Origin: JAUIET01 sp964352475
Lineage (GTDB): Bacteria > Pseudomonadota > Gammaproteobacteria > Pseudomonadales > JAUIET01
Direction of reading: 5' to 3'
Assembly: GCA_964352475.1 (NCBI GenBank)
Contig: CAYGSL010000009.1
Span: 40,891-104,890, forward strand
DNA: 64,000 nucleotides
The notes beneath the pieces are model-generated. The model was not told the DNA's origin and made no database searches. It was given only the letters and a program-made list of their open reading frames with translations. This document shows positions 23,714 through 32,201 of this stretch, piece after piece; within the stretch, counting starts at the first letter, position 1, and every line of letters begins with the position of its first letter. A program made the position numbers and the translations under genes.

Positions 23714-25174
23714 ATGGTTTTTAATACAGCGAAAAAGCGTTCAGTGGCAGCGGGTGTAGCCGGTGCGGTTATGGTCGGTGCATCGCAGAGTGCCTTGTCA
23801 GCCGATGAAATTACAAGTTCGCTCGATGAGCAACAGTCTGTAGCAGTGACGATTTATAACGAGAACCTTGCGTTAGTCAAAGACAAGCGCTCGGTGGTTT
23901 TACCCAAAGGTGACAATGCACTCGCATTTCGTGGTGTGAGTGCACGTATGCGTCCTGAAACAGCCATGTTACGAAATACCACTGTTGATGGCAGTTTGCG
24001 CGTGATTGAGCAAAATTTTGATTTTGATTTGCTCACGCCACAAAAACTGTTGGAAAAATACACCGGTCGTAATGTGCAGATAGCGCGTATGAACCCCGCC
24101 ACCGGCAAAGAAACCATTGAAGAAGCGACTGTGCTAAGCACACAAAACGGCGTGGTTGTCCGTATTGGTGATCGTATTGAAACCAACCCGGGTGGGCGAA
24201 TTATTTTCGCGGATGTGCCTAGTAATCTCAGGGATCAGCCAACGCTCTCCATTCAGCTCAATAACAGAACTGCAGGCAAGCAAAACGTTGAGCTCAGTTA
24301 TTTAACCGGCGGCTTATCGTGGCAGGCAGACTACGTTGCCGAATTGAACAAAGACGACAATCGACTGGATTTGCTGGGCTGGGTAACATTAAACAATACC
24401 AGTGGAGCGTCTTACAAAAACGCGAAAATGCAGTTGGTTGCAGGCGATGTGAATCAGGTGCGGCCACAGCTGCAACAAACACGCATGCGCAAGGAAATGA
24501 TGGCCATGGCCGACAGCAGCGCGGGCCAGGAGATGAGCGAAGAGAGTCTCTTCGAATACCACCTGTATACATTGAATCGACCCACCACAATCAATGATAA
24601 ACAAAAAAAGCAGGTTTCATTGTTAAGTGCCGAGAACATTCCTGTAAAGAAAGAGTTAGTGCTGCAGGGTAATAACTATTACTACCAGTCAAGCTATGGC
24701 GAAATCGGCCAGAAGATGAAGCTTGGAGTTTATGTGGATTTTAATAATGAGAAAAAAGACGGCTTGGGTATGCCATTGCCAAAAGGCGTGGTCAGGGTTT
24801 ATAAGCGAGATTCAAATGGCAACGCACAGTTTGTTGGTGAAGACAGAATCGACCATACACCGAAGAAAGAGAATGTTCGTCTCAAGCTGGGTGAGTCTTT
24901 TGATGTCACGGCGGATAAAAAACAAACCAACTTCAAGATTGTAGAGCGGATAATGTCTCGCAATGTTTACGATTCGAGTTTTGAAGTTAAGCTAAAAAAC
25001 GCCAAAGATGAAGCGGTGACCGTAGTGGTTAGAGAGCCGATTCCAGGTGACTGGGAGATGCTGAAACAAAGTGCCAAGCACACCAAGCGTGCTGCTGGTA
25101 CAGCTGAATGGCGGATAAAAGTGCCTGCCGAAAGCAGCACCACATTGAGTTATACAGTTCGCGCCAAGTTCTAA
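23714..25174 (+). CDS. Exported DUF4139-domain protein
   Basis: 486 residues, with AAGGAG (23702-23707) before the ATG. A signal peptide (about residues 1-30, ending SALSADE) indicates export. The N-terminal part holds VAVTIYNENLALVKDKRSV and VSARMRPETAML, and the C-terminal domain (about 200-486) is the beta-rich DUF4139 with LSYLTGGLSWQADYVAEL and GWVTLNNTSGASYKNAKMQLVAGDVN. The end has VVVREPIPGDWEML and a final SSTTLSYTVRAKF strand. Family members are abundant secreted or surface proteins without an established reaction. The 220 bases upstream hold no gene. Confidence 0.86.
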   Translation: MVFNTAKKRSVAAGVAGAVMVGASQSALSADEITSSLDEQQSVAVTIYNENLALVKDKRSVVLPKGDNALAFRGVSARMRPETAMLRNTTVDGSLRVIEQNFDFDLLTPQKLLEKYTGRNVQIARMNPATGKETIEEATVLSTQNGVVVRIGDRIETNPGGRIIFADVPSNLRDQPTLSIQLNNRTAGKQNVELSYLTGGLSWQADYVAELNKDDNRLDLLGWVTLNNTSGASYKNAKMQLVAGDVNQVRPQLQQTRMRKEMMAMADSSAGQEMSEESLFEYHLYTLNRPTTINDKQKKQVSLLSAENIPVKKELVLQGNNYYYQSSYGEIGQKMKLGVYVDFNNEKKDGLGMPLPKGVVRVYKRDSNGNAQFVGEDRIDHTPKKENVRLKLGESFDVTADKKQTNFKIVERIMSRNVYDSSFEVKLKNAKDEAVTVVVREPIPGDWEMLKQSAKHTKRAAGTAEWRIKVPAESSTTLSYTVRAKF

Positions 25175-25221
25175 ACGCGAATTAAGCTGGCGCGGAATGC
25201 GTTTTGCAGTAAGGTATGGGT

Positions 25222-26499
25222 ATGAGAACACCTATCTATAAGTCCAGACCTTACGGCCCGCATTCTGCTCGCTTTGAAGCTGAACGAATCAATGACTTCA
25301 TTGTGATGTCAGAGGGTAATTCCAACAGCTATCTTATTGAAACCAGTGAGGGCAATGTGCTGGTAAATACTGGCATGGGTTATGAGGCGCCAGTGCATTT
25401 CAGTAACTACGAGCAACACAGTTCGGCATCCGGCTCAATCAAATATGTGATCACAACCCAGGGCCATGTTGATCATGTGGGTGGCGTGCAGTTTTTTCGT
25501 GATCGCAATCCTGGTCTGCAATACATAGCGCAAGCCAACAATGAGGAGCATCAAACCTACGATACTCGCTTGCAGGCGTTTAGGGGGTCGCGATCGGCGT
25601 TTCGCTTCAAAGACGCGTTTATTCGTGACTTCTCTTACTATGCCGAGCAGGGCTATACCGATATAAATCCACAAGATAGGCCAACGGCCGATATTTATTT
25701 TGATGATCGTTATGAATTTTCCCTGGGCGGCGTTGAGTTTGTACTGATTGCTGCCAAAGGTGCTGAAACAAATGACTCGTTGGTGGTTTGGTTGCCGCAG
25801 CATAAAATCTGCCTGACTGGCAATTTATTTGGCTGCCCGTTTGGCCATTTCCCTAATCTGGTGACAATTCGTGGTGATCGCTACCGTGACGCTTTGGTTT
25901 GCGCTGCTGCTGCGCAAACGGTATTGGACTTAGGCGCCGAGACAATTCTATACGGCCATCATGCGCCAGTGATTGGCGCTGGGTTAATCGAAGCCGAACT
26001 TACCGTGTTCAGGGACGCGGTTCTGTATGTTCATGATGAAACTGTGAAAGGCATGAATGCAGGCAAGGACGTACATACCTTAATGCAGGAGATTCAGCTA
26101 CCGCCTGAACTCGAGTTAGGGCAGGGCTATGGCAAGGTTTCCTGGAGTATTCGCGCGATCTGGGAACACTATGCCGGCTGGTTTCATCACCAATCCACCA
26201 CTGAGCTTTATTCTGTACCGCAGTCCAGCGTTCATAAAGACTTGTTAGAGCTTGCAGGTGTTGAAGCCTTGCTGACGCGAGCGCATGAAAAGCGCAACGA
26301 AGGTGAGCTTGAGCAGTGTTTGCACTTGCTGGATATTATTTTCACCGAGCATCCGCAACACCAGGCAGCTGTGGAACTGGCTGCCGAAGTGCACGCAGCA
26401 TTGTTGCCAGATGCAGACAATTTTTGGCTGGAAGGTTGGTTGGAAAATCAAATCAAACTATTGGAAGGTGGCAAAACTGACGCCTTGTCTTTTAAATAG
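25222..26499 (+). CDS. Alkylsulfatase-like metallo-beta-lactamase-fold hydrolase with an altered metal motif
   Basis: 425 residues from the second of two close ATGs, which has AAGG 7 bases upstream. An MBL domain covers about 20-260; the segment 290-345 with GKVSWSIRAIWEHYAGWFHH is the alkylsulfatase dimerisation helix region. The normal HxHxDH is TQGHVDH here (Gln80, His82, Asp84, His85), so the first histidine is replaced. The later AED-type acid seems to be TGN (LTGNLFG), while ILYGHHAPVIG keeps a histidine. SdsA1/BDS1 are longer and end in an SCP2-like domain; only a short helical tail is present. It is 12 bases before a sulfotransferase gene. Activity on alkyl sulfates is doubtful without those ligands. 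Confidence 0.85.
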   Translation: MRTPIYKSRPYGPHSARFEAERINDFIVMSEGNSNSYLIETSEGNVLVNTGMGYEAPVHFSNYEQHSSASGSIKYVITTQGHVDHVGGVQFFRDRNPGLQYIAQANNEEHQTYDTRLQAFRGSRSAFRFKDAFIRDFSYYAEQGYTDINPQDRPTADIYFDDRYEFSLGGVEFVLIAAKGAETNDSLVVWLPQHKICLTGNLFGCPFGHFPNLVTIRGDRYRDALVCAAAAQTVLDLGAETILYGHHAPVIGAGLIEAELTVFRDAVLYVHDETVKGMNAGKDVHTLMQEIQLPPELELGQGYGKVSWSIRAIWEHYAGWFHHQSTTELYSVPQSSVHKDLLELAGVEALLTRAHEKRNEGELEQCLHLLDIIFTEHPQHQAAVELAAEVHAALLPDADNFWLEGWLENQIKLLEGGKTDALSFK

Positions 26500-26511
26500 T
26501 AGCGCCCAGCT

Positions 26512-27768
26512 ATGAGTGACGATATTCACATTGCGGATCTGGCTAATCCGGTTCTCAGCGAGATTCAGCAGGCCGCGGTTGATTATGGCAAAACATTCAG
26601 TGTTGAGCTGACACGGGAATCAATTCTTAAGGAAGCTGAAGAGAAAACCGGTCTTCAGGACTGGGGGAAACAAGACTTTCTGGATCGCCTGGATTTATTG
26701 TGTGATGAATGGAATAGCGATACCGGTTTAAACGGCATCGGAAGGCTTTCTCTGCGCAATAAGTTGCTGCAGCATGCCTGCAGCCGTCTATTGATTGAAA
26801 ATGAGTTTAGTCAACACCCGGAAATTCACGACGTTCAGATTGAAAAGCCGATTATCGTTGCGGGCCTGCCCAGGTCTGGTACAACGCACTTGTTGAATCT
26901 AATGGCCGCTGACTCCAGGCTGCGATCATTACCGTTATGGGAAAGTTATGAGCCGGTACCCATGCCTGGAGAAGGCATGCTGGAAGATGGCACAGACCCG
27001 CGCTTTCAGCGCTGTGCGGATGCCTGGGAAACCAGCCAGATGATGGTGCCATTGCTGGCAGCAATGCACCCCATGAACCCTGAGCATATTCACGAAGAAC
27101 TTGAACTCATGGGCCCGAACTATGGTTCGTACAATTACGAGTGGCTGAGTTTTTCGCCGCGCTGGCGCGATCACTATTACGCGGAAGATCAGACCTACCA
27201 ATATGAGTACATGCGTGATGTTTTGAAGTTACTGACCTGGCAACAACGCGACACTGATAAACCCAGCCGCTGGGTATTGAAATGCCCGCAACATCTGGAG
27301 CAATTGCCGGTTCTGCATAAAGTATTTCCTGAGGCGACTATTGCAGTAACCCATCGCGATCCGGTGGCGGTGATTCAGTCTGCTATTACCATGCTTGCCT
27401 ACGGTCAACGTCTAAACCGTGACAGAGTAATGACCGCTGAGTTGTTAGAGTATTGGACTGATCGAATCAAACACTTGTTGGCCGCTTGCACGCGAGATAG
27501 GCCGACCTTGCCAGACGCACAGACCATTGATATTCCTTTTAAGCAGCTGATTCAAGATGATCTTGGTATGGTTGAAAAAATCTACGCTAAAGCGGGGCTT
27601 GAGATGACCGCGCCGTCACGCCAGCAATTGAGTGATTTTGTTGAAGCCCATCAGGGTTCTTATGGACGGGTTATCTATGACCTTAAAGGTCAATTTGGTA
27701 TTGAACCTGAGGAACTGCGACAGCAATTCGATTTTTACTTCGAAGCCTTTCCTATGCTTAACGCGTAA
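26512..27768 (+). CDS. Sulfotransferase-family protein
   Basis: 418 residues. The PAPS 5'-phosphosulfate loop is VAGLPRSGTTHLLNLM (about 119-134), and the 3'-phosphate site is AVTHRDPVAVIQSAI (about 278-292), the two hallmark motifs of this fold. WVLKCPQHLEQLPVL between them also fits. Members transfer sulfate from PAPS to carbohydrates, lipids or small molecules. A helical 100-residue N-terminal extension precedes the P-loop, usual for the bacterial group annotated as sulfotransferase family 3-like. Immediate proximity to the alkylsulfatase-like gene (12-base gap) suggests both act on the same sulfated or hydroxylated compound. Confidence 0.87.
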   Translation: MSDDIHIADLANPVLSEIQQAAVDYGKTFSVELTRESILKEAEEKTGLQDWGKQDFLDRLDLLCDEWNSDTGLNGIGRLSLRNKLLQHACSRLLIENEFSQHPEIHDVQIEKPIIVAGLPRSGTTHLLNLMAADSRLRSLPLWESYEPVPMPGEGMLEDGTDPRFQRCADAWETSQMMVPLLAAMHPMNPEHIHEELELMGPNYGSYNYEWLSFSPRWRDHYYAEDQTYQYEYMRDVLKLLTWQQRDTDKPSRWVLKCPQHLEQLPVLHKVFPEATIAVTHRDPVAVIQSAITMLAYGQRLNRDRVMTAELLEYWTDRIKHLLAACTRDRPTLPDAQTIDIPFKQLIQDDLGMVEKIYAKAGLEMTAPSRQQLSDFVEAHQGSYGRVIYDLKGQFGIEPEELRQQFDFYFEAFPMLNA

Positions 27769-27791
27769 GCGGATCCGATTACCGATTCCTC

Positions 27792-27819
27792 AAAAAGAAA
27801 AGCCCGCATTAAGCGGGCT
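27792..27819 (-). terminator. Rho-independent terminator of the OmpA-like gene
   Basis: On the minus strand a 7-bp stem (AGCCCGC with GCGGGCT, 27801-27819) around a 5-base loop runs into a T-rich tail TTTTCTTTTTG. It lies about 20 bases after the stop at 27839. There is no T-run in the plus direction, so it serves the minus-strand gene. Confidence 0.86.
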
Positions 27820-27838
27820 CTCTCCAGGCGCTTTGGCC

Positions 27839-28522
27839 TTAACGACCCACTACGTTACTACGAGTCGCATCGCTGGGTTGTACAAACAACTCAACCCGTC
27901 GATTCAGTTGCCGACCTGCGGCATCATCGTTTGCAGCGCGTGGTTCAAATTCGCCACGCCCGCGGTAGCTCAGCATGCTGCCTGGCACACCGCTGCTGAC
28001 CAGAAAGTTCTTAACGCTATGGGCGCGTTTTTCGCTAAGCTGCAAATTGTAGTTCTCGGAACCTGTTGAATCCGTGTGGCCAACAATCTCGGCCGTTGAA
28101 CCATACTTATTCATAACCTCGGCTACTTTTTCCAGAGACGAGTAGGAATGTGATTTCACTTCCGCACTGTCTACGTCAAAGGTAACTTCGTTTTCGAAGG
28201 TCAGCTTTAACAAGTCATCGCGTACACGCTCAATTTCGATTTCCGAGCGACGTTGCTCATCTTCCAGAGCAGCGCGAAATTCGTCTTCCTGCTTGTCCAT
28301 GTGATGGCCAATGCCCGCACCAGCTGCAGCGCCAATTAAGGCACCGGCGATTACACCGCGATCACGGTTACCATCGTTGTCGGTCTGGCCGCCAATCACA
28401 GCGCCGGCGACTGCGCCAATAGCAGCGCCAATGGCCGTGTTATTTCTGTCTTGACCTGGTTGCGTAGCACAACCGGCCAGGGTCATTGCTGATACTAATG
28501 CGATGCTGGCTTTTAATTTCAT
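27839..28522 (-). CDS. OmpA-family lipoprotein with glycine-zipper segment
   Basis: 227 residues. Signal peptide with lipobox LAGC, Cys18. Residues 28-75 are a glycine-zipper stretch (AIGAAIGAVAGAVIGG then IAGALIGAAAGAGIG). Residues about 110-220 form an OmpA-like peptidoglycan-binding domain with VGHTDSTGSENYNLQLSEKRA, SYRGRGEFEPRAAND and NRRVELFV. This architecture matches YiaD-like outer-membrane lipoproteins that link the outer membrane to the cell wall. It has its own terminator and probably its own promoter in 28523-28743, where I see no gene. Confidence 0.91.
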   Translation of the reverse strand: MKLKASIALVSAMTLAGCATQPGQDRNNTAIGAAIGAVAGAVIGGQTDNDGNRDRGVIAGALIGAAAGAGIGHHMDKQEDEFRAALEDEQRRSEIEIERVRDDLLKLTFENEVTFDVDSAEVKSHSYSSLEKVAEVMNKYGSTAEIVGHTDSTGSENYNLQLSEKRAHSVKNFLVSSGVPGSMLSYRGRGEFEPRAANDDAAGRQLNRRVELFVQPSDATRSNVVGR

Positions 28523-28743
28523 AGTTCGCTCCCAATGTGGGGTTAATTGAGTTCAGGCGCTCATCGAAGATCAATGGCCCCATTGCTATCAAACCTTCGA
28601 ATAGTAAGCCTATAGACAGATAATAGGCTTGTGCAGCTGAATCGAAGCTGAATGTTTGAGAGTAGTCGCAGGCTGGAAACTGGCCAGTGCACTTACGCGC
28701 ACTGGTTAACAGTTTGTGCGTCTGTTACAAATTGCCTGGTGTT

Positions 28744-30309
28744 TTACTCGGCAACAGCGGCTTTGCTGACCTGCGCCCGCAATCCGTTGCCATCTGTAAT
28801 TCTTGTGGTAATAGTGGTGCGCTCTCCTGCAGCCAGCGTTCCGTTCACAGTCAGGGTTTGTGTGCGACTTACCTGATTGCCAGCGCCATCAAAATAAGCG
28901 GTAACTACCTGTACGTTTTTAACGGGAACTGGCGCCTGATTGTGCACTTGAACAACGACTCGGCCGTCATCATTGAGTGCCAGGCGGGCCTTGACGTACT
29001 TTTCAGGGTTCTGCGGCAATTCAAGGCGAGTCATCGATGATAAGGCTTGCTTGCCTACCGATGTGTTTGAGCGCGCCGCGGATGAGAAGTATTTTAATGC
29101 TGTACTTTTATCACCTGAAGCTAATGCAAGGTCACCCAATGCTTTCTGCGCATTCGGTGTCGGCACGATGGAATTACTTTTCTCAAAAGCCAATTTAGCA
29201 CCGCGCTTGTCTCCCAGTTCCTGCTTGGCATACCCTTTGTTTAAGTAAAACGCGAAATACTCAGGATAAAGATTGATCGCCTTGTCATAGTTAGTAACAG
29301 CCGTTTCGAATTTTTTATCGTTCAGCGCAATATCGCCTTTAAGCCCATAAAATTTTGGCTCTTTAGGCTGCAGCCGAATCGCTTTATTCACCAGCGTATT
29401 TGCCGCTTTATAATCTTTGTCTTTTGCGGCCGCTTTTAGCGCTTCGTCATGGGCAGCATAGGCGTCTTGGTCTCGAATTAAGCTGGCAATCGCGCGCTTG
29501 TATTTTTCACGGCCATACTCCAGATCGCTACCACCGAGCGCGGCGGCTGTTTCGCGGTTACGTGCTACGCGTTCTGCAGACGGCGGGTGAGACGCAAACA
29601 AACCTTCCAGCCAGTTGCTTTGCCGACCCTCCGACAAGCGCACAAAAGTCTGTTGCAAATCTACCGCTGCTTGCGGGTTGTACCCGGCCTCAACCATGTA
29701 TCGCATGCCGTACAGATCAGACTGCAGCTCCGCACTTCTACCGTATTTGGTGCTAACCAGCTGAGCACCTACCATTGCACCACCGGCAATCAAACTTCCA
29801 TAGCGGTTGCCAGACGCCGCGATTTGCGTGGCAAGCAATCCGCCTTGCATCAACATACCGCGTTCCTGTGCTTGCGCTCCATGGCGCGCGGCGGCATGCA
29901 CTAGTTCATGACCAAGCACAGCGGCTAACTCGGCTTCGCTATTTAACTCGGTCAACAAACCGCGATTAATCGCCATTTTTCCACCAGGCATGGCCCAGGC
30001 ATTCGGCACCGAACTATTAATGACTTCAATTTCGTATGGCAGTTTTCTGTTCTGATCAGCATTCACTTTCACTGACGCTTCTGCCACGCGCTCCATCACG
30101 CCAGACACATAACGTGAGATATCTTTATCAACCACATAATCGCCGCCTTGCACCTGGCGTGCTGGTAAATAATTCTGCTTACCAATCTCAATTTCCTGGG
30201 CCGTTGAAATCCACTGTATTTCGCGGTCGCCGGTCACAGGGTTCACACCACAGGCTGCGAGCAGGCCGGTGATAAGGAGTAGTGCGAGTGAGCGTTTTAG
30301 AATAAGCAC
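28744..30309 (-). CDS. M48-family metalloprotease lipoprotein with TPR repeats (BepA-like)
   Basis: 521 residues from a GTG at 30309 with GGAG 6 bases upstream; an ATG at 30321 is the alternative. The signal ends LLAACG, a lipobox with Cys20. The M48 domain contains the zinc motif HELVH (about 134-138, in LGHELVHAAARHG) and the third-ligand region GRSAELQSDLYGMRYM. About residues 275-400 contain TPR-like helices (KAIRLQPKEPKFYGLKGD, KAINLYPEYFAFYLNKGYA). A C-terminal beta domain follows. BepA degrades or assists stalled outer-membrane proteins, and this protein has the same overall plan. It is transcribed alone. Confidence 0.88.
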   Translation of the reverse strand: MLILKRSLALLLITGLLAACGVNPVTGDREIQWISTAQEIEIGKQNYLPARQVQGGDYVVDKDISRYVSGVMERVAEASVKVNADQNRKLPYEIEVINSSVPNAWAMPGGKMAINRGLLTELNSEAELAAVLGHELVHAAARHGAQAQERGMLMQGGLLATQIAASGNRYGSLIAGGAMVGAQLVSTKYGRSAELQSDLYGMRYMVEAGYNPQAAVDLQQTFVRLSEGRQSNWLEGLFASHPPSAERVARNRETAAALGGSDLEYGREKYKRAIASLIRDQDAYAAHDEALKAAAKDKDYKAANTLVNKAIRLQPKEPKFYGLKGDIALNDKKFETAVTNYDKAINLYPEYFAFYLNKGYAKQELGDKRGAKLAFEKSNSIVPTPNAQKALGDLALASGDKSTALKYFSSAARSNTSVGKQALSSMTRLELPQNPEKYVKARLALNDDGRVVVQVHNQAPVPVKNVQVVTAYFDGAGNQVSRTQTLTVNGTLAAGERTTITTRITDGNGLRAQVSKAAVAE

Positions 30310-30530
30310 GTGTGTCTCCATGCATTTCTTTGGGTTGGGGGAAATTATAAACGGAAAAGGGGGGGAACTCGTATGACTTGGTGGGTTTAGCGTTTGTTTA
30401 CGATGTGATGGTGCGGATAATGCTTCGAAGACCGGCTTCGGATTGGGTGTTTGGCTGGCGGGACCCGAGAGCTTGCACTCGGTCTAGCGCCGGACTTGAC
30501 GATCAATCAAGTGTAATGAGCATAGGTCCG

Positions 30531-31073
30531 CTAGATCACCAGATAATAGTAACTAAGCAGCGCAATACCACTGCCCATCAGCGCGCCCATCGCAGTATCA
30601 GTGGGAAAGTGTACCCCAAGACTGATTCGAGACAGTGCCACCAGGCCTGCCCAGGCGTAGGCGATCATAAATATTGGGCCGAATACCAGCACCAGGCAGC
30701 TAACGAACAGGAAGGCACCTGAAGTGTGGCCGGATGGGAAACTGAACTCGTCAGAGGCGACAATAAAGCTGGTGAAATTTGGCAGTGCGGCAGGTGGTCG
30801 TTTGCGCCGAAAGCTGTTTTTCATCACGAAATAGCAGCTACGCTCCAGCAATAATGCCCAAGCTAGAGCTGTGGCAAAGACAGCGCCTTGAACGGGTTCA
30901 GCCAAATAATAGACGAACGCAAAGAGTACATAAGGCCAGCCATCAGCGGTTAGTGACACCTTTCGCGCAACGCGCATAATTTGGGCGCGATTGGCGCGCC
31001 GTTGCCAGCGCTGGAACACATCCACGTCCCAGTCGTGAATTGTCTTGAATAATGTAGTGTTTGCTAAACCCAT
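30531..31073 (-). CDS. PAP2-family membrane phosphatase
   Basis: 180 residues with about five membrane helices. The three phosphatase motifs are present: KNSFRRKRPP (KxxxxxxRP), FPSGHTSG (PSGH) and SRISLGVHFPTD (SRxxxxxHxxxD). Relatives dephosphorylate lipid phosphates such as undecaprenyl pyrophosphate, phosphatidic acid or phosphatidylglycerol phosphate, with the active site at the periplasmic face. Nothing in the neighbourhood selects the substrate, although the window is rich in glycerophospholipid genes. The gene stands alone. Confidence 0.89.
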   Translation of the reverse strand: MGLANTTLFKTIHDWDVDVFQRWQRRANRAQIMRVARKVSLTADGWPYVLFAFVYYLAEPVQGAVFATALAWALLLERSCYFVMKNSFRRKRPPAALPNFTSFIVASDEFSFPSGHTSGAFLFVSCLVLVFGPIFMIAYAWAGLVALSRISLGVHFPTDTAMGALMGSGIALLSYYYLVI

Positions 31074-31270
31074 GCTACTACTATGGCCTTGCTTTATGAC
31101 ATCCGTAGGTCAAAGCGGTTAAAATTTGTGTGCACCTGAGAGAGTGTTCTTCGGTGCTTTTAGTTCCTTGTATATTTCAGTGTAGTTCAAATTTCGAACA
31201 GCACATTTATTGTTCACTTGTTGGCCCCTAAATCGATAAGAGGCCCGACGAACGGCTTTAGGACTTGATA

Positions 31271-31903
31271 TTGCAAAGCACGGAATACCGAAACCAAAAG
31301 CGCAAATTGAAGCGCCATATTGATGCGATTGCGGCTTCAGACGATGATGTTGCACAAGCGGTTGCAGAAGTGGGCTATCCGGAGCCGCGGCTGCGAGATA
31401 CCGGCTTTGAAACCTTTCTGTCGATTATTGTCAGCCAGCAGGTTTCCACCGAAGCGGCCGCCAGTATCTGGCAGAAGGTGAGCAATGCACTGCCGAAAAT
31501 GACACCGAAAAACGTCGCAGGCTGTAAACCGGAATTGTTGCGTGGCGCTGGTTTGTCAGGTCGCAAAGTGGAATATGCGCAAGGTCTGGCTCAGGCTATT
31601 TTGAATAAAGAATTCGACCCGGATCAACTGCCTGAAATGAGTGATGAAGAGGTGGTTAAGCAAATAGTCGGGTTGCGCGGCTTTGGACCGTGGAGCGCGG
31701 AGATTTATCTGATGTTCTCTTTGCAGCGCCAGGATGTGTTTGCGGCGGATGATCTGGCTTTGCAAATAGCCTTACAGCGTCTTAAAGGGTTGAATGAAAA
31801 GCCAAGTGGCAAGCTGGCCAGGCAGCTGGTGGCGCATTGGGCACCGCGCAGAACTGCAGGCAGTTTGTTTCTTTGGCATTACTATCGCGGTGCTCCCGCC
31901 TAG
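31271..31903 (+). CDS. AlkA-like 3-methyladenine DNA glycosylase (HhH-GPD)
   Basis: 210 residues. There is no in-frame ATG near the beginning, and a TTG at 31271 with AGGA 7 bases upstream is the best start (another TTG lies at 31265). The helix-hairpin-helix is LRGFGPWSAEIYL with the catalytic Asp in VFAADDLALQ. IVSQQVSTEAAASIW and GAGLSGRKVEYAQGLA are also diagnostic. It is the short AlkA form without the N-terminal beta domain or Ada fusion. The role is removal of alkylated purines in base-excision repair. Confidence 0.86.
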   Translation: MQSTEYRNQKRKLKRHIDAIAASDDDVAQAVAEVGYPEPRLRDTGFETFLSIIVSQQVSTEAAASIWQKVSNALPKMTPKNVAGCKPELLRGAGLSGRKVEYAQGLAQAILNKEFDPDQLPEMSDEEVVKQIVGLRGFGPWSAEIYLMFSLQRQDVFAADDLALQIALQRLKGLNEKPSGKLARQLVAHWAPRRTAGSLFLWHYYRGAPA

Positions 31904-31948
31904 TTTCGTCATAAGAGTTGATAATGAGAGTGCGGCAAGAAGTGTCTT

Positions 31949-32143
31949 ATGGCTGATATTATTTCGTTCGATAAAAAGCGTAGCTCTGCGCGGGCCAAAA
32001 AAGCTAAAGGCAGCACCCTTTGCGGTAATGGTCATCACAAGTGGCAAATCATTGATAAACAGGTGTTCGATTCGAAAAAGGGTAAGCTGGTCACTCGCTA
32101 CGAGTGCGTTCGTTGCGGCAAACTCAAAGTGAAGGCACTGTAA
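31949..32143 (+). CDS. Small zinc-ribbon-like protein
   Basis: 64 residues, basic (many Lys/Arg). Cys25 followed by NGHHKW and, later, YECVRCGKLKVK give a possible Cys/His plus CxxC metal site, reminiscent of a one-sided zinc ribbon. The ATG has only a weak AGAAG upstream. It is 45 bases after the glycosylase and before the exporter. Similar short proteins with CGxGHHKW...YxCxRCG exist in related bacteria as far as I recall; no function is known. Confidence 0.62.
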   Translation: MADIISFDKKRSSARAKKAKGSTLCGNGHHKWQIIDKQVFDSKKGKLVTRYECVRCGKLKVKAL

Positions 32144-32201
32144 GCAGGGTATTTCGGCTTCAGCCGATACACTAAGCTGCGAATTTTAGGGAACTGACAT
32201 C

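Noticed and set aside
27632..28069. Open frame bridging the sulfotransferase end and the OmpA-like gene
   Set aside because: It crosses two real genes and a terminator, with no recognisable domain.
30425..30485. Small hairpins between the PAP2 gene and the M48 gene
   Set aside because: Stems of 5-7 bp with mismatches and no adjoining T-run; not strong enough to be terminator or RNA gene.
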